A stretch of 64,000 nt of DNA, taken from NCBI RefSeq assembly GCF_963678635.1, contig NC_087070.1, positions 50,948,514 through 51,012,513 of the forward strand. Direction: 5' to 3'. Origin of the DNA: Symsagittifera roscoffensis. Taxonomy: Eukaryota; Xenacoelomorpha; Acoela; Convolutidae. The notes under the pieces were generated by a model. The model did no database searches, was not told the DNA's origin, and saw only the letters and a list, made by a program, of their open reading frames with translations. Below, in pieces: positions 45,489 to 56,908 of this stretch; positions within the stretch are counted from its first letter, which is position 1; every line of letters starts with the position of its first letter. Position numbers and translations under genes: made by a program.

Positions 45489-46041
45489 CATGTTCTTTTT
45501 CATAGATTTGCCTTCAAACAAGTTGAAACATTTCAATCATTGCTCCCGCATCCAGTTTCAAGCGTTAATAATCGATTATATTACGATTTTAGTACCAGTC
45601 TCACTAAAATTGAGAAACAATCGATTTTAATCAATTATTAATCTATTATAATCTCTCTTTTTAAAATCAAGTTCTAATTAAATATAATCCAATAAAATTG
45701 ATTATAATCGAATATTTATTTGTCTATTTTTCGATACAATTATAATCGATTACAATTGATTATAATCCATTATTTTTGTTCAAAATTCTATTTCGTTAGT
45801 TTTGCACAAAAAATCCATTATAATCGATTATAATTGATTATGATCCCTTTTGTTTGTCCATTTTTGATGTCGAAGTTGCATCTAATTTGCTTATATTTTA
45901 TGCTTTTGTGGACGTTGGTTCCAATGAAAAATGAGAATTACTATTTTTAAATTTTTCCAATTAATTCAAATTTATAAGTTTTTTTCTATTCTTATCCATT
46001 AGAGTTGTTTTGTGATGCATATTTTAAGCTTTTTTAATAAC
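45489..46041. repeat. AT-rich stretch next to the gap with a cluster of ATAATCGATTA palindromes
   Basis: Between about 45566 and 45845 the words AATCGATTATA, TTATAATCGATTA and variants recur at least eight times in both orientations. TAATCGATTA is its own reverse complement, so the stretch can fold extensively. It lies immediately outside the sequenced part of the left arm's pairing with the right arm. Confidence 0.65.
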
Positions 46042-46241
46042 NNNNNNNNNNNNNNNNNNNNNNNNNNNNNNNNNNNNNNNNNNNNNNNNNNNNNNNNNNN
46101 NNNNNNNNNNNNNNNNNNNNNNNNNNNNNNNNNNNNNNNNNNNNNNNNNNNNNNNNNNNNNNNNNNNNNNNNNNNNNNNNNNNNNNNNNNNNNNNNNNNN
46201 NNNNNNNNNNNNNNNNNNNNNNNNNNNNNNNNNNNNNNNNN
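46042..46241. other. Assembly gap (200 N)
   Basis: Exactly 200 N, probably a placeholder length. The right arm begins at its very edge (46242), so the arm may continue into the unsequenced gap. Confidence 0.99.
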
Positions 46242-46490
46242 TGACTTACGATATTAGTGGTGCCATGAATGCTGAGTATGGCGGGTTACTCAACAAATAG
46301 AGCAAAAAAAAATAAAGTTGGCCTATAAATTGCAACAGAAAGCATGATAGTGAATCAAACCGATAGATGTGACTCTCGCTGGTTTACAAATGAAGAATTT
46401 CGTCATTGATCTGGAAGAAATATATCATGATAAAATACACTTTAAAAATTGAAACATCTGAAATGCTCAAAAATATATAATATTTTCAGT

Positions 46491-47237
46491 TTATCCACAA
46501 ATCCAAGTTTGTTCTCTACAGATTACGTTTATTTTAAACCAATTAAATGTCAGAAAATTTCCAGGGTTTTCATATGGTAATTTTGGACTCCATCTGTTGC
46601 CAATTTTCAGAAGATAAGGTGCCCCAGTTCTTTGTCCAGGCACTCCGTTCAAATGTTCAAATCTTCTTAAGCGACCTTCTCCAAATCCCAACTTTGTTAT
46701 TAGGTTCGCGTTACAAATTGGATTATAGTAGGACCAGATTGCATTAAGATTTTTTGTGTTTCCATTAGCATCCGAGTAATTTGTCAGCTTTCCAATGTAT
46801 TCTTCTACTTTTAGATTCATATATCTGTAGCCATTAACCATATAATCAAAACACTGACGATCACAACACAATTCGTCCGCGTCAGAGAAGATGTTATGAT
46901 AAAGAAAAATAGGTCGAATTTTTTCAGAACACTCGTTTGCTATATTTCTTCTTAACAAATCATAAAGTTCACGGTTGGTATTTTGTTCATGAACACTTTG
47001 CGTAAAAGAGATTAGCTCTGGTTCAGCAAGGACTTCGAAAGCGTCCAAGCAGTAGAAAAAACCGAATCTCCGGCACACGGTCCAGTTGTGGGGCAAAACT
47101 CTGGCATAACTTTGCACTGGTATAATGAATGTTTGTGATTTCCAGTTCATTTGACCTTCCGGCTCTATTACTAAATCATTATTAGCAATTACGCGCTGGT
47201 AGACCATATAAATTAGAGTTATAAACAACGGAAACAT
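46491..47237 (-). CDS. Secreted cysteine-rich protein, unrecognised family (member B2)
   Basis: 248 residues, the mirror-arm twin of B1, intact. It differs from B1 at only a few residues: NWKSQ for NWTSQ (which removes one N-glycosylation site), SYA for SHA, and ANLIT for ANIIT. The signal peptide, nine cysteines and C-terminal WIC are the same. B1 and B2 are convergent, separated by about 1.25 kb including the gap. It may be a second gene or the other allele of B1 placed in inverted order by the assembly. Confidence 0.83.
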   Translation of the reverse strand: MFPLFITLIYMVYQRVIANNDLVIEPEGQMNWKSQTFIIPVQSYARVLPHNWTVCRRFGFFYCLDAFEVLAEPELISFTQSVHEQNTNRELYDLLRRNIANECSEKIRPIFLYHNIFSDADELCCDRQCFDYMVNGYRYMNLKVEEYIGKLTNYSDANGNTKNLNAIWSYYNPICNANLITKLGFGEGRLRRFEHLNGVPGQRTGAPYLLKIGNRWSPKLPYENPGNFLTFNWFKINVICREQTWICG

Positions 47238-49349
47238 TTCATGTATTGCTTGACATATGCAAAAAGCAAAGTTCTACACTATCAAGTTTGAGATCGGTGT
47301 AATAAATCAGAATCTGACAAAATTGTGTTACAAAAGTAGCCAAATTTCAATCAAAAATAAACAAAGAAAACTATATTCAATTGGATCATAGTACCTAACT
47401 TTGCCCTGTATTGCTGTATTATATCTCAGAAGTTTTTGTTGGTTTTGAAAGCCTTATACAGCCTCACGATCGCCAATTCCGAATTCCAACTCCGAATAGC
47501 GTGATGTTTGGTTTGTAATTGTGTATCAAAGTTCGATTTTATATCAAATCTAGTTTTGTGTTCCGAATGCCAATTCCCAATAGCGTGATGTTTGATTGAA
47601 TTTTGTCCCAATCATGATTTTGAAACCTTGCAACTGTGCTTCAAAGATCATAAATTAATCAAGTTTTGCTAAGTGTTTTAAACATAAAATTCTTACTAAA
47701 AATGAAGCTCTCTAAGTTAGAAATGCTCAAGTGCTTGCATAAACAATCTAATTTTAACCATGTTTGATTTTTGCGATTCAGTTTTTGATGCTGTACTCTA
47801 GTATAGAGATTGCTTTAAATCAATCTGAGTGCGTATTTTAACCCCTGCAATGCTAATGACAGCTGTTATTTCAAGTACTTCGATAAATTCTAGCATTAAA
47901 TTTAATTAACGTTTACCAATTGATGTTTTGATTTTGTGCTTCTAAAATAACTTTGCTCAATACAACAATTCAGTCTAGAATATGGGGCTTCGAGAAGTTA
48001 ACCCATGCTTATTGTAATCTATCAGCTCAAAAAATGTCTCTTATCTTTGTAATCCGTTCAAAACCGCCCGGGGGAATTTAGCGTTTTCCAAGCATTGATT
48101 GAGATTTTTTAAACGCTCAGACTGCACAGTTTTGCTGGAAAACCGTTTAAGCCTTTCATATCAACCATACAATTTTCCACCTAAATTGGTTTACGGGAAA
48201 TAAAACACCGGTTTTTCAGAAATTAACTTTCAGGGCAAAATAAATTGATCTAATTGATCAAAAAAGTTTATCGATACAAAATAATGATTACAATTTTAGG
48301 TTACTAACAGTAATAAATAGCTGTTCCGCATAAAACATTCGATGCCAAGCTCGGGTACTTTGGTAACGGTTTGGATTCCGCGTAAATTGTGCCTGAAATC
48401 CGCATGGTTTGCGTTAGATTCCGCAACCTTTCGAAAAGCCTTTGAAGTCGGAAACCAGATGGAATCGAACGACAAATGTTTATACACTAGTTGCTAAAAT
48501 TGAAAGTTAGCTAGCGAGCAAACATTTGGAATTCAGTGACAATGCCAATTTTGAAGACAAATGCTAAGACATGCTTTAATTTGGATTCGGCAGTCAAATG
48601 CATTTTTAAAGTTGAAGTGATTTGAAGCAAAATGTAATTGGATTTTACTGTTTGTCAGTGGACCCCGCAGCCATTTTTTTGTCACTGGATTCCACAATTT
48701 GTCATTGGATTCCGCAGTCAATTTTTCATTTTGTCACTGGATTCCACAAACAGATTTTTAACTGTTTCAATATGGATCCGCGCGGACCCATTTTTTAATC
48801 GTCTGATTTTTGTAGATTTAGTGAACGTTTCCGCCAGTGAACGTCTTTTGCCTGCTGACGTGACAGGAATTTTTGTCTCGGCAAATGAGACAATTAACCT
48901 CTCAACTTTTCCACAAGTCATTTTTTCTATTTCAACTACCTTTCAAATAACCATCTTTTTCTACCTCATTTTACCCCTCCCTCAGCATTTAAGACAATTG
49001 TCCTAATTGAATGGGGGGGGGGGGTGCAGCTGGAGGGGAACGCTTTTTCCCTTAGCAATTAGAACAATTGCCTTAAATGCTAGGGGGATTGTAACATGAA
49101 GGGACTTGTCTCACTCAAATAAGTAATCGAGCAGCAAAAATTAACCCATTAAAAAGATAACTATGCAGAATTAAATGACCACAAACGAAACACTTGAACA
49201 ATTTTGGAAAAATTTCCTTAACGTTGATGCCAGTTTTCAACATATAAATGAAATTCAAAGTTAGTCCTGAAAAACCCACATTAATTGAAGTTTAACTAAG
49301 CAGCAAATAAGTAACCTAATTAAACTAAAGCAAAAAATAAAAATTTCCT

Positions 49350-49422
49350 TGGAGTGACCAGGATTCGAACCAGATACCTCCGTTTTTATGGTCGCATCAT
49401 CTAATCACTAGAGCAACCGGCT
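49350..49422 (-). repeat. tRNA-like repeat (right arm)
   Basis: Mirror of 42301-42373, identical over the tRNA-like part as far as I can compare. Same reasons for not calling it a tRNA gene. Confidence 0.5.
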
Positions 49423-50252
49423 TTTTTACACTGAGTGCTATTCTCTCACTACATTTCAAACTTTTCTCGTGTCGTATATTCTGCGCGCTTGTTTGAAATG
49501 AATATTTTATGCGGAATTAAATTTCAGAATTAAAACATGCTTGGGGCGGGCATTTTACGGTAGGTCACTGAAGGGGGGGGGGAGGAAAATGTACGGTTGA
49601 TTGAACCGTTCAAATTTTGAGCGGGGTTTTGAGCGTTCCGGATGGCTTTTGGTTTCGACTGGGGTCACGGTGTCAAATGATTTTTTGTTTTTACATGGCC
49701 ATCACAATTGCGCTGTGGGTCCCCATTGGCGAAATTGCGCTTCCTCCCTTTTTAACCACTCTGAACATGCAATTTTTACGGTATTGTAGATCCATAAAAC
49801 AATGCCTCGCGCAAGGTTGACGAAAAAGAAGTCACCTATGTTTTTACTAGAAATGCATTATTGGAACTAACAGGCTGGCCTTTTATAAAATTAGAGTAAT
49901 TTTTAGTTGCTTCCTATGCTACAAATTGATAGAGAGGTAGAAAATAAATGTGCGTCAAATTTACATCCTCCAAAACCCCCACCCCCACCCCCACCCAAAC
50001 GGCTTTAAGTGGGAGGATGTTAACTTGGTCCCCCATTAGTTTCGGCAAAACTGATTTTTTTTTGCAAAAGAGAAAACGGAGGAAACATTTTTTGCAGATT
50101 TCTTCAAAAATTGGAGCAAAAAAACTGATTCACTGCACAGGTTGATTGACGCTCAATATGCCGTGCCAGCCGTGCTGAAAATGAATACAGCAGGTTAAAG
50201 TGTAGATGAGCAAGCGGTGAATCCCCATAGGTCCCAATATTCATTGGGTGAT

Positions 50253-50962
50253 GTCCCATTTGTACCAACGTTCATTTGTACCAAAATGAAAAATCTGTCC
50301 CATTTGTACCAAAATTATTCAACTCGTTTTCTGATTGGTCGAAATGTGAGCCAACGAATTATTACATTAATTTTCTACTGTTCTACTGTTTAACGTGTTG
50401 CAAGCTTGCCAACAGAGGGTAGGACTCTTTACGAAAATTAGAACCGGTTATCGCCGCGAAGCGCCGACCTTAAACCAAGAGCTTAAAATAGTCGGCTTAG
50501 TAGTCTCTGGCCAATTGAATATTTTTGGTGCTAACGCGATTGTTTTTTTTATTTTGGTACAAATCGGACTGATTTATCATTTTGGTACTTGTGAATACCC
50601 CCATTCATAGCACCCAAAATAAAAAGTCAGTCGCATAAGTCCCAAAACGTATCTTCTTGAATTCTGATTGGTTGAAATTTGAGCCAACGAGTTTATGGAT
50701 TGATTGTTTACTGTTCAAGCAGCATAAACTCAAGCTGCAGAATAGTGACCGCCGCAGCCGCGCCAACGCGTTGCGAGCTAGTCGCCAATGGGTAGGACTC
50801 AATACAAATTTTAGAGCCGGTTATCGCCGCGGTTATCTAGTTGTGTCTAGACTCGGCTAGTTTAGTCTTTTGACCAATTGAAAAGATTTGCGACTTCTGC
50901 GACTGCTATTCTATTTTGGGACCTATGGGACTGATTTTTCATTTTGGGACCTATGAATACGC
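50253..50962 (+). repeat. Two diverged copies of repeat family 3, head to tail (right arm)
   Basis: 50253-50600 carries GTCCCATTTGTACCAACG at the start, core TCGCCGCGAAGCG, and a terminal TTTTGGTACTTGTG. 50602-50962 is the GTCCCAAAA-ended relative with core GACCGCCGCAGCCGCGCC. Same order as 40840-41471 in reverse. Confidence 0.6.
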
Positions 50963-52950
50963 ACCGAGCAAGCATTAGCTATACTTTTCTAAGCTCTGCG
51001 TGAAAACAGATGTTGTTCCTTTTATTGGAGAGACGAAATGATAGAAAACTATTTTTAGCCACATTTGTAATATTGAGAGATCAAGTTTTATAGCAGAGAC
51101 ATTCAGTGTCTTGAAACAACATCGGATAATGCTTCGAGCTCGTTCCGAAAATAGTTGTGTTTGATTCTTCATTCAGAAATTTGAATCATGCCTCCCGATT
51201 GAATATGACTTTCAACTCTTTGGCGCTCAAAACAGCCACAAATAGTACGAATCATCAAGCATCCTGCATGAAGTACCAAATCTGTCATATCCACTAAGTT
51301 TGATTGATATGTTGCCAGCAGCTCCCGATTTTTCCACTTTCGGGGCTTTTTATCTTGTTTTCGGGGGGAAAATGTAAACACCGCAAAGTGCCGCCGGAGG
51401 TGTGTTGGCCAGTAGATACGTACTTTGCGGCAACCAAGTAATATCCAATTGTATCATAATTTATATGTTCCCTCCATTATCTATTTATGGAACATATAAG
51501 GGAACATATAAATTATATCCTCCCTCCATTATCTATTTCAAACTCATTGGGGTTACATACCAATTGCTAATAGCTTCCGGTCTAGAGGTTGGATTTGGCT
51601 AAAACTATGAGATAAATAAAAGTTTCACCATCACTTTTTACCATTAACATGAAAATTGTCCCTACTTCTATTTGGCAGGATATTTGGCCGAATGTCTGAG
51701 GCTCAGAAGCTACGCTTCTTGTAACTTGGGCTACTTCATACTAAATTGCGAGCTGGTTTTACCATTTTTTTTACTGACTTCTGATTTGGCAAACTTCCAA
51801 TTCCGGGAGGTGTCGTCGTTACTTGTCACATCGGGTACTAACTCTATGTCAAATCATCACAAATGCCCAACCTGCGCTTTTCGTATAAACTGTCTAGTTG
51901 TGTCTAGACTCGGCTAGTTTAGGCTTTTGACCAATTGAAAAGATTTGCGACTTCTGCGACTGCTATTCTATTTTGGGACCTATGGGACTGATTTTTCATT
52001 TTGGGACCTATGAATACGCACCGAGCAAGCATTAGCTATACTTTTCTAAGCTCTGCGTGAAAACAGATGTTGTTCCTTTTATTGGAGAGACGAAATGATA
52101 GAAAACTATTTTTAGCCACATTTGTAATATTGAGAGATCAAGTTTTATAGCAGAGACATTCAGTGTCTTGAAACAACATCGGATAATGCTTCGAGCTCGT
52201 TCCGAAAATAGTTGTGTTTGATTCTTCATTCAGAAATTTGAATCATGCCTCCCGATTGAATTTGACTTTCAACTCTTTGGCGCTCAAAACAGCCACAAAT
52301 AGCACGAATCATCAAGCATCCTGCATGAAGTACCAAATCTGTCATATCCACTAAGTTTGATTGATGTGTGGCCAGCAGCTCCCGATTTTTCCACTTTTGG
52401 GGCTTTTTATCTTGTTTTTTGGGGGAAAATGTAAACACCGCAAAGTGCCGCCGGAGGTGTGTTGGCCAGTAGATACGTACTTTGCGGCAACCAAGTAATA
52501 TCCAATTGTATCATAATTTATATGTTCCCTCCATTATTTATTTATGGAACATATAAGGGAACATATAAATTATATCCTCCCTCCATTATCTATTTCAAAC
52601 TCATTGGGGTTACATACCAATTGCTAATAGCTTCCGGTCTAGAGGTTGGATTTGGCTAAAACTATGAGATAAATAAAAGTTTCACCATCACTTATTACCA
52701 TTAACATGAAAATTGTCCCTACTTCTATTTGGCAGGATATTTGGCCGAATGTCTGAGGCTCAGAAGCTACGCTTCTTGTAACTTGGGCTACTTCATACTA
52801 AATTGCGAGCTGGTTTTACCATTTTTTTACTGACTTCTGATTTGGCAAACTTCCAATTCCGGGAGGTGTCGTCGTTACTTGTCACATCGGGTACTAACTC
52901 TATGTCAAATCATCACAAATGCCCAACCTGCGCTTTTCGTATAAATTGTC
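50840..52950. repeat. 1,057-bp tandem duplication present only in the right arm
   Basis: Units at about 50840-51895 and 51896-52950, offset 1,057 bp, differing at a handful of bases. The junctions carry CTAGTTGTGT, which is also found at the far end (52945), so the duplication likely arose between short identical words. The left arm has one copy (39955-40960). Unit content: an AT-rich segment, no gene. Confidence 0.88.
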
Positions 52951-53510
52951 TAGTTGTGTAAAAATTTGCTAAATAATGTTTTGTAAACTCTTCCAATTGA
53001 TTAAATTAATGCTGCTATTTTTTATGATTTTTTCTAAAGCTTTTCTATCTGCTCTACAGAAAGACTTTAAGTTGAAAAAATGGGCTCTTTTTCAGGTTCC
53101 CCCTTTTAAATTCAATTTTGAAAAGCTTTATTAACGTTGTTATAATGCAATGAAATTTGGCGCGGTGAACAAATCCACAACTGTGAACAGATTTGTTCTT
53201 CATAGTTTACAGCGTAACATCACGCATTTAGCCGTAATAACACGTAAAACAAACATAAAACTCGGTATTTTGAAAGGAGGAACTGGAAAAGAGCCAATTA
53301 ATGAAGCAGGGACGACAGCAATCTCGTTTTGATGAACCGAAATTAAGCTTTTTAAATAATGAAAACCTATACATTTAATTTGACCTAAAATTTGCAAATT
53401 GAGCTGGGAGCTGTATGTGGAACACTAATTTTTTCATGCTATTACAGCTCCATAGACATTGAAATGCAGTTGGAACACTCAGGGCTTCGCCCTGATACGA
53501 GCAGTCTTGT

Positions 53511-54040
53511 TGTTCCGACTTTCGATACGAAAGTAACGGAATATTTGTGCTCCGGGTGGGTTTTCTTCTGACAAGTTTCGACTTTAAACTAGCCATTTTT
53601 AACGGATTTTTTTTATCATTCAAAAGGTATTGTTGTCCTGAGCTTAAATTTTAAAACATATTTTACCTGCGATCATTTTTCGTGATTGGAAGTTATGGCG
53701 GTTTAAAGATCCCATTTTGGCCAATTTGGGACAATTAACGCGCAATATTTTTCGCGCGATTAACGTGTAAGCGGAGATTCAAGCCGTCCTAGAAATTGTT
53801 CCAAATTGGTTGAAAGAAGCTTATTTGCCATAATTGTTTTTTTAAAGGAGCAAAATTTATCCTTTTGTACTTAATATGGCTTGTGGGGGGATGATTTTCA
53901 TTAAAAAAATTCAAATTTTAGAAGACAAAAAATTAATTTTGTTTTATTACATTTAATTTTTTTAAAGGTTATTAGTGCTCCATAAACCTTAAAAGGCAGT
54001 CGGAACATTCAGGGCGTCGCCCTGATACGAGCAGTCTTGT
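53511..54040 (+). mobile_element. Family 2 hairpin-ended element (right arm)
   Basis: Starts TGTTCCGACTTTCGATACG; ends AGTCGGAACA, hairpin CAGGGCGTCGCCCTG, then ATACGAGCAGTCTTG and T. Mirror partner of 38343-38869. Directly preceded at about 53450-53509 by another hairpin end, again as in the left arm. Confidence 0.7.
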
Positions 54041-54238
54041 TTTTTAAAAAAAATTCACTTGGATTGATCGCTACGAAAACAAAGACACCGGGCCAACTCT
54101 TAGTAATTTAAGGGTGTCTAATCAAACCAGTAACTACCCTGAGAAATGACAGTTTTAAAGATTGATTTCACTAACACCAACAATTATCCATCGTGATCAA
54201 AAGCTATCTAAGTTTTGTTAAATGGTCACTAACCAGCA
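54041..54238. repeat. Segment related to 55690-55840
   Basis: 'caactcttag...gtgt.taatcaaac.agtaac.accctga.aaatga' and 'ggtcactaacc' recur at 55697-55840, so 54041-54238 plus 54720-54870 and 55690-55990 are two diverged copies of one unit. The copy here is interrupted by a family 2 element. Confidence 0.5.
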
Positions 54239-54719
54239 CAAGACTGCTCGTATCAAGGCGAAGCCCTGAATGTTCTGACTGCCTTTTAAGGTTTATGAAG
54301 CAGTAATAACATTTAAAAAAATTCAATGAAATAAAACAAAATGAAAAAAAAAAGTACAAAAGGATAGATTTCGCTCCATGTAACAAACCAATTATGGCAA
54401 ATAAGCTTCTTTTAACCAATTTGGAACGATTTCTAAGACGGATTAACTCTCCGCTTACGCGTTAATAGCGCGAAATATATCGCGCGTTAATTGTCGCAAA
54501 TTAGCCAAAATGGCAATCTTTAAACCCCCACAACTTTACGAAAAATAATCACAGGTGAAATATCTTTTCAAATTTAAGCTCAGGACAACAATGGCTTTCG
54601 AATGATATAAAATAATTCCGTCAAAAATGGCTAGTTAAAAAGTCGAAATTTGTCTGAAGAAAAAAAAACCCACCCCGAGCACAAATATTCCGTTACTTTC
54701 GTATCGAAAGTCGGAACAA
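54239..54719 (-). mobile_element. Family 2 hairpin-ended element
   Basis: On the minus strand: TGTTCCGACTTTCGATACG ... hairpin ... CAGTCTTG at 54239. It sits inside a repeat whose other copy (around 55840) has no insert, giving an empty site. Confidence 0.7.
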
Positions 54720-56363
54720 AAACTGCAAGTGTTATTGGAGTTTTTGTCCTCAATTGATTTAAGTTCCTGGACAAGAAGTCATCATTTCTTATTTTTCCAG
54801 CCGAGTTTTAAATCTCCATTTCAAAGCAGGGCATCTAAATGATGATACGGCGTGTTTCTAAATCTTGATTTTAGGCGACTGATAGAGCTTGCTAATTGAT
54901 CAACTATCTATTTATCATTGCTTCAGTTTTCAGCAATTGAAATCAGCGGTAACTGATAGGTGTCAATTAGGACTTTCTATCGTATTTTGCCCACGATGTT
55001 CAACTTAAACTTTTAAAGAAACTGCCTCTCCTCTCAAGTGTGAGATAAATTTCGCTTTTGGAAATTTGCATCTAGGAAGCTCGAAAAAAGCCATGAAAAA
55101 ACAAATCTTCAGCTACTTGCAATAATTTAAGCCTAAGATTACTCTTCGGCCTATCGGTGGAAAAATCTTATTTCTAGCAGTGTTTTGAGTTTTCTCTTAT
55201 TTTTCCCTTAGTCTCTTGGTATAACCAAACACCATTCATAAATATCAGATAGGATTGAGTAAATTGTAGCTTGAAACTCTCTCAGTCGCGAATCGCTCAA
55301 AAATACACCAGCTCCAAATTTTGAATTTGTGAGAAAAATTTAAATTGACAAAACTAGCCTGAAGACTTACTCTCGATGTTTTAAGGCAAAAAAAATGTAC
55401 AGGAACCAATTATTTGCTTAAAAAGGCTTCTGTTTGTTCTAATTGAGCTCTCAGTCCCTGATTTACACGTACAGAAAACTACATGCTTTTGGTAAATCAA
55501 AAAAGTCTTGTAAAGTGTATGTATATATTTTTTTGCTTATATTTTTTTAAATACTAACTGAAACTGGAGCCTTCTGTGCTACTTGCAGAGCAACCGGCTA
55601 ATGTTTGTTTTGCGCTGATCACAGCGTTTTTTTTCATGGAAATGAATAATGTATAATGTTGAATTAAACTAACTTCTCAGTTTGGCTAAGCAAATCAACT
55701 CTTAGGAAACTAATGGTGTATAATCAAACAAGTAACGACCCTGAAAAATGATGTATTCAATGTTTGAAATCATGAAAACTGACACATGTCCATCTTGATG
55801 AAAAGTCATCTAAATTTTTTATTATTATTGGTCATTAATCGGAAAAACCGCGAGGGGTGTGGAAATTTCTACCCTGAGTTGATTTCAGTTCCTGGATAAG
55901 GGTTGAACCATTGCATTTTTATAGCCGATTTTTAATATTGCACTTCAAAGTAAGGCTTCTAAAGTGATGCTACGGCTTTCAGGTTCTACAATTTTCAGGA
56001 GTTTTTTCGTCATTGTTTGCATCTTTTTTTTGAATCAGCGTAACAGGACCATCATGTGCACATCAATCGTCTATCCTTATTTTGTTAAATTTCTTATTTG
56101 TTGAACTTTAAATTTTTTTTGCAAACATTCACGAGTTTGAATCAACCTTTAAAAGCAAATCAAAAGTTTGTCGCAAAATTGATTACTTTTTGCGCATTTT
56201 TTATTCGCTGTTTTTAGTCGTTTTCCTACAAATATCTTTTGAAACTATATGTTTTGATTGCTTTTTTTATTGTTTTGCAATTGGCGATCTTCACAAAATA
56301 TTTTTATCTGTCTTATACACCAGATGTAGTACTGGTTATAAATCGAAACAAATTTTACCTTGT
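54720..56363. other. Spacer made of decayed repeat, no gene
   Basis: Includes the second half of the repeat unit interrupted by the element at 54239 and the uninterrupted relative at 55690-55990. 'GTGCTACTTGCA...AACCGGC' at 55575 is also found at 17467 upstream of anoctamin exon 3. No coding signal. Confidence 0.45.
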
Positions 56364-56908
56364 TGTTCCGACTTTCGATACGAAAGTAACGGAATATTTG
56401 TGCTCGGGGTGGATTTTTTTCTTCAGACAAATTTCGACTTTTTAACTAGCCATTTTTGACGCAATTTTTTTATCATTCAAGAAAACTGTTGTCTTGAGCT
56501 TAAATTTGAAAAATAATTTTACCTGTGATCATTTTTCGTCGAGTTATGGGGGTTTAAAGATTGCAATTTTGGCCAATTTGGGACAATTAATGCGCGATAT
56601 ATTATGATTAAGGCGTAAGCGGAGATTTATTCCGTCTTAGAAATCGTTTCAAATTAGTTCAAGGAAGCTTTTTTGCCATAGTTGATTAGTTACAAGGAGC
56701 GAACTCTATTCGTTTGTACTTAATATGGCGTGTGGGGGATGATTTTCATCGAAAAAAAAACAAATTTTTGAAAAAAAATGTTCATTTTATTTTATTACAT
56801 TTGAAAATGAATACATTACATTAAATGATATTTATGTAATTACTGCTCCATAAGCCATAAAAGGCAGTCTGAATATTCAGGGCTTCGCCCTGATAGGAGC
56901 AGTCTTGT
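56364..56908 (+). mobile_element. Family 2 hairpin-ended element
   Basis: Starts TGTTCCGACTTTCGATACG, ends 'attcagGGCTTCGCCctgataggagcagtcttg'; the subterminal AGTCGGAACA is mutated to AGTCTGAATA. About 545 bp. Confidence 0.65.

Larger units (their letters stand above)
46242..54040. repeat. Right arm of the giant inverted repeat
   Basis: Reverse complement of 38343-45488. Differences: an additional 1,057-bp tandem duplication (50840-52950), a ~48-bp addition near 51465-51515 (repeated at 52522-52572), absence of the 545-bp transposon, shorter homopolymers (C/G runs at 49011 and 49573), and scattered base changes. Confidence 0.93.

Noticed and set aside
46012-46257. Open frame across the N gap
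   Set aside because: It is an artefact of translating N.
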